From: Entophlyctis helioformis
Taxonomy: Eukaryota > Chytridiomycota > Chytridiomycetes > Chytridiales > Chytriomycetaceae
Direction of reading: 5' to 3'
Assembly: GCA_025526915.1 (NCBI GenBank)
Contig: JAHLKH010000015.1
Location: 62,001 to 126,000 of the forward strand
DNA length: 64,000 bases
Of this stretch, positions 32,936-46,769 are shown one piece after another; position 1 is the stretch's first letter; each line of letters begins with the position of its first letter. The translations under genes and the position numbers were made by a program. The notes below the pieces were generated by a model. It did not search any database. It was not told where the DNA came from and worked only from the letters and a program-made list of their open reading frames with translations.

Positions 32936-33211
32936 GAAATGAAGATGTTTATGCCGCACTTGTCGACACCAAACGCCATCTGCCACTTGTCCGCCGATGC
33001 CGCCACGACTTGCACAGCGGCTGCCAGTGCTGCATGCGACTCTGCAAGAATGACCACATTGTCTGCAAACATCAGCCCACGGATGCCATGACCGTCAGCC
33101 ATGGCTGGGATGCTGATCTCGGGGATGCCATCGAGTATGTCGTTGAAGAACAGGTTGAACAAGAGGCCAGACAGCGGGCAGCCTCGCCTGACACTGAACG
33201 GCTTAGAGTGG
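32936..33211 (-). mobile_element. dead reverse-transcriptase fragment, copy 2
   Basis: Same fragment as at 24335-24610, including the FADN substitution in the catalytic motif. The shared mutation shows that both units descend from one already-inactive insertion, duplicated later. Confidence 0.85.
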
Positions 33212-33620
33212 ACAAGCCGATCTTGCTGAATCTGACGGCCATGCGCGACTTGCTGTGCGACTTGCTGCATCCCTGCATCTATTGGCGATGGTCACTATTC
33301 ACTTGGACAGGATTGCTGTGCAGCCATGGCATTAGTAGCATCATCAGACAATGCCATGTTGGGCAAACAAGTGGAGGATCTGCATTCCTCCTCAGACAGC
33401 CACGCACGATTGCTGTCAAGGCAACGTCCAGAGACGGTCGGCTGGAATGTGCAGGACAGAACACCAAACGAAGCGCGCGTCGACAGGGCCGAGACCGCTG
33501 AAGCGTGCGAGAGAGGGTGACGCGGGACACGAGAGACTGGGACGCTGGGACAGGCGTGGAAGGAGAGAGTGTCAAAAAAGTGTGGCCATGGCATCTTGAT
33601 GCAGATTGGCAAAAGGAGAG

Positions 33621-33703
33621 CGACAACGGCAGGATTTGAACCTGCGCCTTCAGAGAAGAATTGATTTCTAGTCAATCGCCTTAGACCACTCGGCCACGTT
33701 GTC
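33621..33703 (-). tRNA. tRNA-Ser (anticodon AGA), copy 3
   Basis: Identical to the other two AGA copies, with class II structure, an intact acceptor stem and a TTTT terminator. A truncated LINE 3' end begins about 240 bp upstream of its 5' end. Confidence 0.93.
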
Positions 33704-33941
33704 CCCTTCTTGTCGATTTTGTCGACTGAAACACCATCTACCTTGGCTGTGAGTCAAGTGAGATGGCATCGATTTGATGAGCATTCATTGGTTCATGGTC
33801 TGCTGAGTGTGCCTCCCTCTTGTTGAATAGTGGATCGGGCTGCTTCGTTCCAAGTGCTCGCAGAGCACGCCCCACCAGCCACACTGTGCACCATGGCATG
33901 GCGTGTCGGTGCATGTCCCACATTCCCATGTGTTGCAATGG

Positions 33942-34450
33942 CGCGTGCTGCTGCGAACCGCGCGTCCAAGCCACGCTGCCCATGCGCTGTGCGAATAGCC
34001 ACGATCCGCTCCTCTGTGCACTCGAGCGCAAAGTGCGCAATCTCCAGCGTGTTTCCCAGATCCTCGCCGCACATGATGCAGCATGAACCGTCACCAAACG
34101 GGTGGGCTGGGCCAAGCAGGTTGGCGTTGATGGCGCGGCGAGCCGTGTGGATGCCGCCTACACGAGAGCAAGCATCAGAAACCGCGCACCTTCCGAGCGT
34201 CGCGGGTCAAAGACCGGATCTCGTATGATGTTGGCTGTCTTGTGGCATCTGTAGATGGCAGCCGTATCGCACTTGCTGGCAGACTTGAGCGTGACAGCCA
34301 GGCCGTATGCCTTGAGGCGGGGCTTGCTGTCCGGGTCGCCGTCGGGCAGGCCGGGCGTGCCATGTACCGGTTGTAGAGTTGGATCGAGCGGCGTGTCCAG
34401 TACCAGAGGCGTCCGCCAACGGGTACTGGCTGTGCGGGGCAGAGCAGGCC
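33942..34450 (-). mobile_element. truncated LINE 3' fragment
   Basis: Homologous to 25580-26080 of the full element: DPDSKPRLKAYGLAVTLKSA, then KTANIIRDPVFDPRRSEGARF, then MCGEDLGNTLEIAHFALECT. Small deletions break the frame (for example the codons between AAIY and KTANI are shortened). It is 5'-truncated at about 34450, as is common for LINE insertions. Confidence 0.85.
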
Positions 34451-34614
34451 ACACACTAGCACTACTCAGCCGACAAACACTGCACAAAACTAGCATTGTA
34501 CTGTGTATTATGAGATGTAAGACAATATGGATATCCAGAAACTCCTCCTTGGCGCAGGAGCTGGAGATGCCGACACAGCAGACGACCGCACGGTCTGCTT
34601 GATCTTCTTCTCCT

Positions 34615-36148
34615 TCATCTGGCCTTGAGCAACGACTTGAAGAGCATCCAGCTACCTTCAAGGACGATCCATGACACAAAAGCTTCAACGGCAAGGCTGC
34701 GGATCATGTCGCGCATGACTGGCACAAAGCGGTCACGGCCAAAGACAGCCAGCACCGAGTCCGAGACGAGGGAGGCGACTGCAGACAGCGGCGAGAGCGA
34801 GGAGAGAGGCGTAGCCCAGTGGACGGCTTGGTGCGCCATCATGTGCACAAGAACGCCTTCAAGAGGCAGTGTTACAGCCTTGGCGGCCAGATGGCCACAG
34901 AGACCTCCCGCCAAGGCAAGGTAGAACCCAGACAGCGTCGGGGGTCCGTTGCTTACTTCCATCAAGGGAACAGGAAGCATAGGCGTCTGGATCGGTGCCG
35001 TTAGAGATGAGGTCTCCGAGCCATGCTCAAGGACGCGGTCGACTGGGCACGAGAGAGTGCGGGAACAGATCTGGTGGGCGAGGGCGAGTGCGGAGCGGTA
35101 GACGACAAGGCCGATGACGAGGCCAGCGAACTCGAGGATACGCGCGTTGAAGCGACGCAGTTGACGCCGACTTGGCCACGGCAGATCCAGCAGTGCCGGG
35201 CAGCTCAGGGCCCAGCATAGACTTGAAGATCTGCTTGGCATAGGTGCAGACGCGCGCATGGACGCTGTTGAAGACCGTGCCAAGAAAAAGTGCTGTGGAT
35301 CCAACAACCAGCGCACTGAGGACTGTCGACTGCATGGTGGCGTGGAATGCTGCGCGTGATGCCATGGCTCGACTGAATATCCGTGCCCAAGAGCCGTCAT
35401 GACGCGCGGCAGTCAAGACAGGGCCGCCGATACTGACCAGAGCTGCGTGCCGATGAAGCGGATACGTGGCCAAGAACCCAAGCCTACAGATAGCCGAGCC
35501 ATTGGTCAGCATGCATGGCGATACCAAGAGACCAAATTCCAGACAATCCGATCCATACCCGCCAGCAAACGCATTGATAAAGGACTGGCTGCATCGCGGA
35601 CGAATCGGAGCCATGAGTCCAAGCCCGTAGATTGTGTATGTAGCAACAATGCCCAAGCCGTTTGCAGCTGCTTGGATCCCGAGGCCCTTCCAGTAGATGG
35701 ACCAAAGGCGGCACGCGTAGATACGGATCCCACAGCCCCGGCTGCAAGGAGCGGCAAGCAGATCTGTCTGCGGTATGCAGAGACAAAGGGATAGGCACCA
35801 ACGAGTCTGGCGACTGGGTCTGTCGAGAGCATGTGTGCATCCAGTCAGTGGGCCGATGCAGCAAACACGGCGGAGCAGAGGCGGCGGAGGCGTGCACCGA
35901 CCCGCAGCGGCCATGACCAAGATGGCAGAGCTCTCGGACAAGAACTGCTCGGCCCGCTCGGCCTCGATGTTGACCAAGTACGAGTCGATGGAGGCCACAA
36001 TGTCGGCCTCGAGCTTGGCCAGGTTGCTGGCGGCCGCATTGCCTGTGCTGCTGGCTGGTGCCTGTGGTGGTTGGGTTGGCGAGCGAGCGGGGAAGACGCT
36101 TGCGGGCGACGGCACGCCAAGAACAGCGTTGAGGGTTGTGAGCACCAT
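34615..36148 (-). pseudogene. SLC25A46/Ugo1-like mitochondrial outer-membrane carrier, frame broken
   Basis: Exon 1 starts at 36148 (MVLTTLNAVLGVPSP). Later pieces in three frames line up with SLC25A46: PFVSAYRRQ, LWSIYWKGLGIQAAANGLGI, FLATYPLHRHAALVS, then near the end GLCGHLAAKAVTLPLEGVLV and a last hydrophobic stretch. One intron is clear (GG|GTATGG to CTGTAG|G, near 35480-35555). Two frame slips, near 35700-35745 and 35150-35200, cannot be explained by introns. The family promotes mitochondrial fusion/fission and lipid transfer. It is either a decayed gene or sequence error; family assignment is moderate. Confidence 0.45.
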
Positions 36149-36264
36149 GCGTGTGTGTGTGTTTGTGTGTGTGCCTGTGGTAATATGTCGTCTTGGGCCG
36201 CTCAACTCAGACGCAACTCAGCGCACAACTCGGCACAACTCGACTCGCACGATCTCGCACCAAG

Positions 36265-38852
36265 ATGGAGCGCCAGCCGGCAACGACGACGGCGTCGGAT
36301 GCTCGCCGGCCGCCACCGCAGCCGCAGCAAGATGCGGTCGCCCGCCACTGCCAGGCGGCATCCGCTGCATTCCTGGCCGGCTCGTACAGCGACTCCGCTG
36401 CAGCAGCTACAGCTCGCCGCCTCTGCCGCATCGCAGCATTCGTCGCAGCATCCGTCGCAGCATCCGTCGCCGTCGGCACCAGCGATGATGCCCACACGCT
36501 TGGCACATGCGATGGCTGTGGTGCAGCTGTATCTGGACACTCAGACACGGATGCGGTCGCGGATACAGTCGCAGACGCCGGCACAAGAACAAGCACATGC
36601 CACACACAGCCGATGCACAAGCGGGCTCTGCACCGCACAAGGGCAAGAGGCAGGCCGTTCACTCGGCGGCATTGGCAGGTCGCAGCACTTTGCCGAGGCT
36701 GCCATCCCACGAGGTGTCGTCGTCATCGGCTCGCTGGACAGACGACTGGCTCAGGCTGGATGCGGCGATGCGAGACCTGCGACTCACGCCTGCATCGCCA
36801 GCGCCACAGCCGCTTGCTGCGTCCGACGATCCCGTCGGCCACGACGGGCGGCATCTATGCAGACCGTCGCCCACAAGGTGCACAGGCACCCCGGCCAGTC
36901 GGCAAGAGATCGGCCATGGCGCGGATGATGTGGACGACGACGACGACGAGGATGATGAGGATGAGGATGCGTCCATTGCACGATCGATTCAACTGCCGCC
37001 GCTCCTGGCCGACACGGCCAGTATTGCACTCACACGCGCCGTCATCGCGTTCCATCGCCAGTGGCACCATCTCGCTGTGTGCACGCTGGAGCCTTACATG
37101 GACAACCTCGAGTCGCTCGACTACGGCACAGGTCTCCGCATCTGCATGGTCTACATTGACGCGAGTCTGCGGTTGGGCCATATCGGCCGCGCGCAAGCTG
37201 GCGTGGCGGCCATCAAAGCCGTGTTGGTGCCGTTGGCAGAGCACGACCAGATGGACCGGATAGGTGGCGGCGGCGATGCGGCTGGCTCGACTGGGTCCAT
37301 GTCGGCGTCGACAGTGTCGGCCAGCCCGTCGCCGTCCGTGTCGCCCATGGCGTCAAGACCCGGCACATCCATGGGGTCGCATGGATCACCGACGCGGTCC
37401 ACACCAGAGCCGCCTGGCCATCCACACGTGCCAGGGCCAGCATCAGGGTCAGCATCACGATCCGTGTCTCCAAGTCACCCTCACAACAACAACAAGGGCC
37501 GCTGGCAAGTTTAGGAACAGGATGGCTGCCGTCGCTTCACGACCATTTGCAGACACTTTGGCATGCCATTCCGTCCATGTATGGCGGATCGCTCCAGCTG
37601 CTCCAGATGGTGTACTCGATCCGCGTGCTCCTAGCCGAATGGCGGCACCTCTCGCAACACCCACTGCTTGGACAACCAGACAGTGGCACCGAACGATACC
37701 AACAGCAACAGGAGCAACAGCAACGCCGGCAACACCAGATCCAGCTGCACGTGTTTGAGATTCTGGGACACTGCGCAGGCAACGTTGGACAGTATTGCTG
37801 AGCAGGCTGACCGATCTGCTGCTCACACACGATTGTCCTCACCAGGCCGCAACACGCCAACGCCAACGCCGTCGGCGATGCCAGCACCGGCCCTTGCCAG
37901 TGAGGCTGCACCACCCACCCTCAGCGTCATTGGCTCCGTGTCGCAACCTTCTCACATCCTCCGACTCGAGGCCGTGTGGTTATCGGACGAGCCCGACCGC
38001 ATGCAGTCGTGTCTCGGTCTGATGCACCACCACATCCATGGCCAGCCTGCACACGCCACCAACCTTGCAACCATCAATGCCACGCCAGTGCCGGCATTCG
38101 CTATCAGGGCAAGTGGGCAGCGCCGTGCCGTCGTGGACCGACATGCCGCACTGGATGCGGGCCCATCTGTCGACCATGAACGCGCCAAACAGGTGCTGTC
38201 AGCGTCGCGGCGGCCATTGAGCGATCGACGCAAGATACCAGTGAGGGCGACTTGGGCGGTATGGGACCCGGACCGCGCGTGGCCGTCTGCCGACGTGGCC
38301 GGGTCTCGACGTGCGTGGCGATCGGCGCTGTATGCCGCCACGCTGGCGTATTTGGGCAACCGGCCGGCCGAGTCGCATCGGCTGTATGCCACGCTCTATG
38401 CCAGCACGAGGTCGGAGACGAGCACAGCGCCGTGGAGTCGTGTCGAGGCTGCCGTCGTGACCCTGCGATGCGTCGAGACGTGCATTCAGTCATCGGCTGA
38501 TCACGGCATGCAGGCGGACAGTGTGCGAGCCGTGCGGATCGCTGTTGTGCCGCTGTCCATAAACGCGGCGTGCGGACGGAGGGAAGCCGTGAGGCTGTGC
38601 TGCGCATGGCGCTGCGGCCACGTCAAGTGCCGCGACAGGTTCTGCAGTCGTGTTTCCAGATGCTGTCGCTGTCGGTTCAGACGCTGGATTCGAGTGACCG
38701 GGCCATGGATGACGCGGGTGGCGTCGTCGGCGGAGAGGGGGATACCCGGCTGCTGGCCGATGGCGCAGGAAACACAACAGTTGTGGATGCTCCGCAATGC
38801 CATGATGGTGTGGATGGCATACATCTCGGTCTGTCTGGGACGCCGCAAATGA
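36265..38852 (+). CDS. TPR-type protein, possibly TRAPPC12-like, model incomplete
   Basis: Coding signal is strong but changes frame several times, so the model is only a span. A start at 36265 (MERQPATTTASDARRP) leads through low-complexity Ser/Pro/Gln stretches and an acidic run (DDVDDDDDEDDEDED). Helical segments follow: IALTRAVIAFHRQWHHLAVC, LRICMVYIDASLRLGHIGRA, IPSMYGGSLQLLQMVYSIRV, and LYAATLAYLGNRPAESHRLY. The spacing recalls TRAPPC12, a TPR subunit of the metazoan/fungal TRAPP III vesicle-tethering complex. Introns and one-base slips cannot be told apart by eye. AATAAA at 38880 marks the 3' end. Confidence 0.4.
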
Positions 38853-38879
38853 GGACAGCATGCCAGCCAGCATGCCAGC

Positions 38880-38885
38880 AATAAA
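38880..38885 (+). promoter_or_regulatory. AATAAA polyadenylation signal
   Basis: Lies 28 bp after the last stop of the TPR-type gene. The remaining 250 bp up to the convergent kinase gene shows nothing recognised. Confidence 0.45.
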
Positions 38886-39136
38886 TAGAACAGCCATGGG
38901 CGCGGGTCCGGTCATCCATGCAAGACAATGTTATTCTTGTTGTGTGCATATCCACATGTTTGCCCCGGCCATCCCACGCATCCACTCTTCAGCCGTCCAC
39001 TCGTCCATCGCGTGGACCGCATATGTAACAATGAGAGCGGAGCACCAAGGATACCATCAAGGGACCTCAGTCACAGGCCGAGTCAGCCTGGCAGGCGAAC
39101 GGGCGGGCGGGCGGGCCGCGCGCAACGGGCAGAAAA

Positions 39137-41620
<2,484 letters not shown>

Positions 41621-42300
41621 GGTGCTGCTGGCCATATGTGTCGTCGAAGTCGAGGTCGTGGTCGTGGTCGAGCTCCAGGCTGAGGTCCAGGCTGAGGTCC
41701 AGCTGCTGCGGGCTGCAAGGTCAAGACAGAGTTTGTTGAACGCTCTGGTCTCCTTGGTGACAACGCTCTGATTGGTCTGCTGGTGGCAACGCTCTGATTG
41801 GGCGATTTTGTGGAAACGCTGTGATTGGCCGATCTAGTGGAAACGCGCCATGCCAGATCCAAAACCCCATCCCACAACCGACCGCAGCCGCACTTGCCGC
41901 ATAACCGCACAACCGCACACCACAAAGAACAACGAGCCCAACGACAGCGACGTAGCCAACGAGCCCCACACGCTGACAGCAGGTCTGTGCGCTCTGTCCA
42001 GCCATCCACAAAGCCATCTGCCCACTCCTGCTGCCTGCCGTCACTCTGCCCTCTCGCACCACCTGGCTGGCCGCCTGCGAGGACACTGCAACAAGCATGA
42101 CGCACTGGCATATCGCCAAGCTTGCCCAGATGCCCACGCTTGTGCCCATACTGACACTGACTGCTTCTCACCCTTGCACACTCTGCCGCTTCCGCCGACG
42201 CCGGTCACATGTACACACGCACGCACTCACGCACGCTCTGACACGCACGCTCTGACACACACGCTCTGGCACTGGGGGTTGCTGACTGGCTGGTGCTGCT
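41621..42300. other. gene-free region upstream of the kinase
   Basis: No gene recognised. 41755-41850 has three imperfect copies of a motif around AACGCTCTGATTGG, and 42225-42275 has repeats of CACGCTCTGACA. CA/CT-rich sequence fills the rest. Confidence 0.4.
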
Positions 42301-42329
42301 TGGTGCTGTCTCGCAGCTCGGTCTCACCA

Positions 42330-42734
42330 AATGCCAGTGCCACCACACCAACGGCTGTGATTGCCAGTGACTCAGATCTGGTCGTACACTGCGTCAGATA
42401 CTGTCCTGTCACTTTGATGTGCATGCAGAAGGGGCATGCCAGCCAGATCTGGCCATACAACCATGGTGGCATCACTTCTACAGTGTTGGCCCTTGGGGTG
42501 TATGATTTCCCTGGTGCTTGCCAACTTGCTGCTGCACTGGCAAGAACAATTACCATAACTGCCATGGTCACAGTACATGGGATGTCTGGCTTCATACTCT
42601 TGATTGTCATCAACACTGCGATGCCAACTTATGCCTGTTGCTTCTCACACTGCATAGTAAGTCTGCTCACTGCCATCAATGATGTCAACAAGCATGTTGA
42701 TGAAGCGCAAGTGGGCAACAATCAGGGCAGCTGA
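42330..42734 (+). pseudogene. XPG/PIN-like ORF fragment, plus-strand copy
   Basis: An open frame reads TPTAVIASDSDLVVHC, then PYNHGGITS, DFPGACQLAAALA, and a tail with LLTAINDVNKHVDEA. The DSDLVxHC block followed by a Leu/Ala-rich helix resembles the second half of XPG/FEN-type (PIN-like) nuclease cores, where the Asp pair binds metal. It has no start codon context and no N-terminal half. A diverged copy lies inverted at 42760-43460. Low-confidence family call. Confidence 0.35.
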
Positions 42735-42759
42735 GTTTTTGCTCTCTCTCCTTCATGAC

Positions 42760-43460
42760 TCTGACGTCACCAAGAAGTTGAAGAAGACGTCAAGGTTGCC
42801 TATGTCAAGGAGATGCTGACAGATATGGTGTGAACCTCTCCACAACTGTCCACAGCTCCTCAGTGTAATGCGATCCTGACATCTGTCTTGAACTTCTTTG
42901 CGATCTTTTGATTTGTGGAGGATGCAGAACTCGTCCGGTGTGATACCCCGCTTGCTTGCCGCGGCATCAACAAACTTGTTGATGTTATTAACGGCGGTGT
43001 GTAGACCTTCCAGGCAGTGGGAGTGGCAATGTGTGTTTATTGGCATTGTGGCATGGATGACAAACAAGAGCACAGAGTCAAGCATTGTATGGACCTCGTC
43101 CATAGCAGTTATGGTAGTCGTTTTTTTGCTATGGCAGCAAACAGCTGACAAGCGCCTGGGAAATTGCGCAATCCCTGGGCTGATGCAGCAGACGCGATGC
43201 CTGTATGGTTATACAATCGGACCTGGCTTGCACAGCCATTATTCATGCGCAAGCAGAATGACAGGGCACAGTGTGCAACCAGGTCCGAGTCCCCTGCAAT
43301 GACAGCCATTGGTGTGTTGCTGATGCGAAACAAGGGCTGTTTGCTGTCAATCATTAAAGACAGATGCCACAGCGATCTTGCATCCATGCTTGATCTTTTC
43401 AAGTTGGCATTGACTTTACAGGCCAAGGTGGTCGGCCATGCTGTGTTTGAGAGGTTTCTC
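42760..43460 (-). pseudogene. XPG/PIN-like ORF fragment, minus-strand copy
   Basis: Inverted, diverged copy of the preceding ORF: TPMAVIAGDSDLVAHC, RLYNHTGIAS, NFPGACQLFAAIA, then after a slip at an A7 run LHTAVNNINKFVDAAASKRG and ITPDEFCILHKSKDRKE. The residues shared with the plus-strand copy are the protein-level ones, which suggests both were once coding. Upstream frame (RISNTP...) is open to 43460. Confidence 0.35.
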
Positions 43461-43557
43461 ATCAGGCATCTGCGGTCGTCTGGATATGCCTATGTGCGTC
43501 TGATGCCATGCCATCCATCCATCCATCCATCTGTACACCAACTGACCACACGATCAT

Positions 43558-43590
<33 letters not shown>

Positions 43591-43730
43591 TCTACCGCTG
43601 CAACGAGAACCTGACCAGCCAGATGTGCCCGCAGTGCAAACAGCGGATCCCAGACAAGAACCGCACCAACCAGCAATCGTGTGATATTCGGGCGTTCATT
43701 CATCGCCTCTCAGGTCAAAACGCCTGGTAA
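43164..43730 (+). CDS. ORF with TnpB/Fanzor-like zinc-ribbon C-terminus, partial
   Basis: Spliced from about TAT|GTGCGT (near 43490) to the CACACAG acceptor before 43591, the frame reads AVFERFLIRHLRSSGYAY then IYRCNENLTSQMCPQC. The pattern ExxTSxxCxxC is the one that follows the RuvC-II Glu in TnpB and Fanzor nucleases. A second CxxC and the RuvC-III Asp are missing, so this is at best a truncated relic. The intron contains a CA microsatellite. It could instead be an unrelated zinc-ribbon protein; I hold this loosely. Confidence 0.3.
43557..43590. repeat. CA microsatellite
   Basis: About 15 CA units form the polypyrimidine-poor end of a putative intron. Confidence 0.85.
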
Positions 43731-43891
43731 TTGTGTAAAATGGGAATGAAGATGGAACAGCCAAAGATCCAGAAGAAGGTCCAGGTGGTTCATTATGGTG
43801 GTGAATATATACAGCAGCAGGGAAACGGGTGTCTGGGAGAGGCGGGACGGCGGGGAAAAGAAAGAGGGAATGGGGTTGGGGGGCTCACAAA

Positions 43892-44632
43892 TCACCAGTA
43901 GTTGTGGCCAAAGGCGTCAGGGGCAAACGACGAGCCGTGGGCAGGTGCATGGCGCGAAATGACCGTGTTGAAAGGCATGGCGCGGTCCCACAGCAGGTTC
44001 TGGCGCAGCGAGTCGGTGAGCTCCATCTGAACGCACGAGAGCATGGGCGATTGCGGGCGGGCGGGCGACTCTTGCATCTGCTGGTGCGTCTGCTGGTCCT
44101 CGAGGCCGCTGAGGTTGCGGAACTGCGAGGGCTTGGCGCGGCGGAGGGCCGAGCGTTGCAGGGCGACGGACAGCAGCGAGCGAGTCTGGGAAGCACGCGA
44201 TGCACCGGCGGCCGACACGGTGTGCGTGGCAGAGACCGACGACACGCTCGAGGCCATGGAGCCAGCGACCGACGGGGCGCGGGGAACGACAATCTTCTGG
44301 AAGAGCGACGACGACGCCGAGTACTCGTCGTCATAGTCCGAGTACTCGGAGTAGTCCGAGTCCGAGTACGAGTCCGAGAACAGGTCCTCGTCGTCGTAGA
44401 TGCTCTCCTCAAAGCGGACGGGGCGGCGCGCAGCGTGGGCGGCAAACACGGCAGCCTGAGCGGCAGCGTTCATGTTGGCAACGGCGGCGGGCACAAGCGA
44501 GGCGGCGGCAGCAGTCACGGGGGCCGGGGCAGCAGCAGCCGATCTAGCGCAGAGCAGCTCGGGGGTAGTGGGCGACGAGACATCCGATCCAGACGAGATG
44601 AAGAACGTGGCCTGCTGCTTCTGCTGCTGCTG

Positions 44633-44686
<54 letters not shown>

Positions 44687-46418
44687 CTGCAGAATGTGGG
44701 CATTGGCAAAGCGCGGACGGAGAGCGGCGGGCAGGTGGGCAAGCGAGAGAGCCACCGAGGCCTCGTGGGACAGGGCGACCGAGGAAGACGCAATGGCGGC
44801 AGCAGGCTTGGCCGTTGCGGTGGTGGTGGTGGTGGTGGTCGAGGAAGCGTTGCTCGTGGCAGCAGCAGCCGCATCAGCGACAGCCGACTGGGGGCCGAGC
44901 GTGGACGAGTCGGAGACGTACGACGAGGGGGCCGCACGTGAAAGAGCGGAGCGACGCGCCGCCCCGTCAGCAGACACCGTCACACGCGCGCCATCTGCAA
45001 GCGTGACGGGAGCGACAAGCATCGATGGGCCGCTGATGGCTGCCGATGCCGATGCGGAGGCGGTGGTGGTGGTAGGGGCGGCTGACGTCGAGGGTGCCGA
45101 GCGGAGAGGGGCACGGGCGTCAATGACACGCTTGAGGTCCTCGAGCTGGGCCGTCTCGGGGTTGATGCCGGCGATAAGGCGGTTGAAAGACACGGGCGAC
45201 ACCGCGTAAGCGTGTTGCTGCTGCTGCTGCTGCTGCTGTGCCTGAGGGTGCAGGAGCGGGGCGGCGACGGCGGCCGTGGTGGTCATCGAGGCAGCCAGCT
45301 GCTTCTTGGACGGGAGCGTGGACGGGGCGGCGGCAGCGCAGAGCACGGCGGGCGACTGCTGCTGGTGGTGGTGGGCCGACTGCTGCAGCTGCTTTGCGCG
45401 CAGCTTCTGGTCGTAGAGGCTGATGGACGCGGCGGTGGCCGAAGACTGCGCCTGTGCGATGGCAAGGGCCGCAGCGTCTGCCTCGACTTGGGCCGCAGCG
45501 GGCAGCGGGTGGCAGGAGCGGAACCAGAGTCTGTCATGGTGATGCATGAATGCGCGGGTGAGCACGCTGCCCAAGGCACATGATACGTTGCCACCGTGAC
45601 GCGGCGAGCAGGTGGGCAGACAATAGGGCGATAGGGCGACAGGGCGGGCGGAGCAGTGGGAACAGGCAGCCATCAGGCAGCCATCAGGCAGGCATCGCAC
45701 AGCGCTGGCATGTGGGCTTATCGCCCACGCATCCGAGCGCATGTGAGCGTTTTCCAGTGCGTGCGAGTGGCAGAGCAGCGGCAGCAGCGTCACGCGCCGT
45801 CACGCGCGGGGAACAGGCCGCGCACAAGGCCAGCTGACCGCCCGCAATCGCCCGCCAATCGAGCATGTGAGCGCGCGCGACAGAGCGAGCGCGCAGGAGA
45901 GCGCCAAAACGGCATTCACATGGGGCCCGCCGGCTGTTTCATTCAGCACGCGCGCACGTTGTTTTTCAGCGTGCGATGTCGGCTGATGGCCGCCTGATGG
46001 GCAGCTGGCCACGGCTGAGCAGGGCGGGCCCCCCATTCGCAGGCAGGGCGACGGGTGCTGATGGGCGGCTGATGGTGCGGGGCAGGAAGGGGCAGGGTGG
46101 GGCAGGATGGGCACGCAGACAGCCATGCAGACCCACAGACAGACAGACAGACGCACCTCCATGAAATGTTCTCCAGGCGGCGGCCGTTCTCCAGGTTGTC
46201 CTTGCATTTGGTAAAGACTGCAGCAGCGACAGCGACTGGGTCAGCATGTGCGTGGAAGACCTGGCTGATACGGCCGATAAGGCAGCCAGCCAGGCAGCCA
46301 GCCACGCCCACGACTCACCGTTCCAAATGGTGGAAATGTCGTCCTCGTCAATGGTCGACAGCTTGGCCAGGTTGCCAATGGCCAGCGTCAGGACCGGTTC
46401 GGCGAGCTGTGCGGGCAT
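43892..46418 (-). CDS. fungal-type PP1/nutrient regulator with polyglutamine
   Basis: Exons 46319-46418, 46157-46217 and 43892-45530 encode 599 aa. The N-terminus reads LSTIDEDDISTIWN and, after an intron, CKDNLENGRRLENISWR, matching the DUF1752-type motif of fungal regulators such as Reg1 and AreA/Gaf1. RRPVRFEESIYDDEDLF contains an RVxF-like protein-phosphatase-1 docking site followed by a Ser/Asp/Tyr-rich acidic stretch. The C-terminal ELTDSLRQNLLWDR recalls DUF3295. Two Gln tracts (8 and about 24) and many Ala/Ser/Thr runs lie between. Probably a nuclear/cytosolic scaffold for PP1 or transcription control; the Reg1 comparison is inference. Confidence 0.65.
44612..44690. repeat. CAG/CAA polyglutamine tract
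   Basis: About 24 Gln codons on the minus strand, a mixture of CAG and CAA, inside the large exon of the PP1-regulator-like gene. Confidence 0.9.
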
Positions 46419-46769
46419 GTGTGTGCTGAGTTGTTGGTGAGAGAGCTGAGTGTGCTGAGTGGTCGGCCCAACGGTTTGTGCGGCTGCGGCAAACTGTGAT
46501 TTCGTGGTGATTTTTGTATGGCCACGGCGGTCGCCAATGACCCCCCCGCCGGGCCGGCTATCACGTGCAAAAAAGTCTGTCTTTGTTCATACCAACCGAT
46601 CTGCCCATCGCCCTGCTGCTCTGTTTGCAAACCGTGCCGCGTTCCCGCCTGCACTCGAGTGAGCCATGACGTCATTGGGGTCGCTGCTGCACCTGTTCCC
46701 AACCCGCCTGCCGTCTCTTGCCAAACCTCGACGAGCCTGCATCCTCATTCTGTCTGCACGGACCTGGAA

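Larger units (their letters stand above)
31282..33878. repeat. 2.6-kb repeat unit, copy 2
   Basis: Near-identical to 22679-25277, with the same order: 68-bp motif, ankyrin ORF, RT relic, tRNA-Ser(AGA), 68-bp motif. Differences are concentrated around 32026-32112 inside the ankyrin gene and at a small N-terminal indel. Confidence 0.9.

Noticed and set aside
43829..44941. 370-codon open frame on the plus strand
   Set aside because: Antisense shadow of the large exon of the PP1-regulator-like gene; poly-Leu arises from the polyQ tract.
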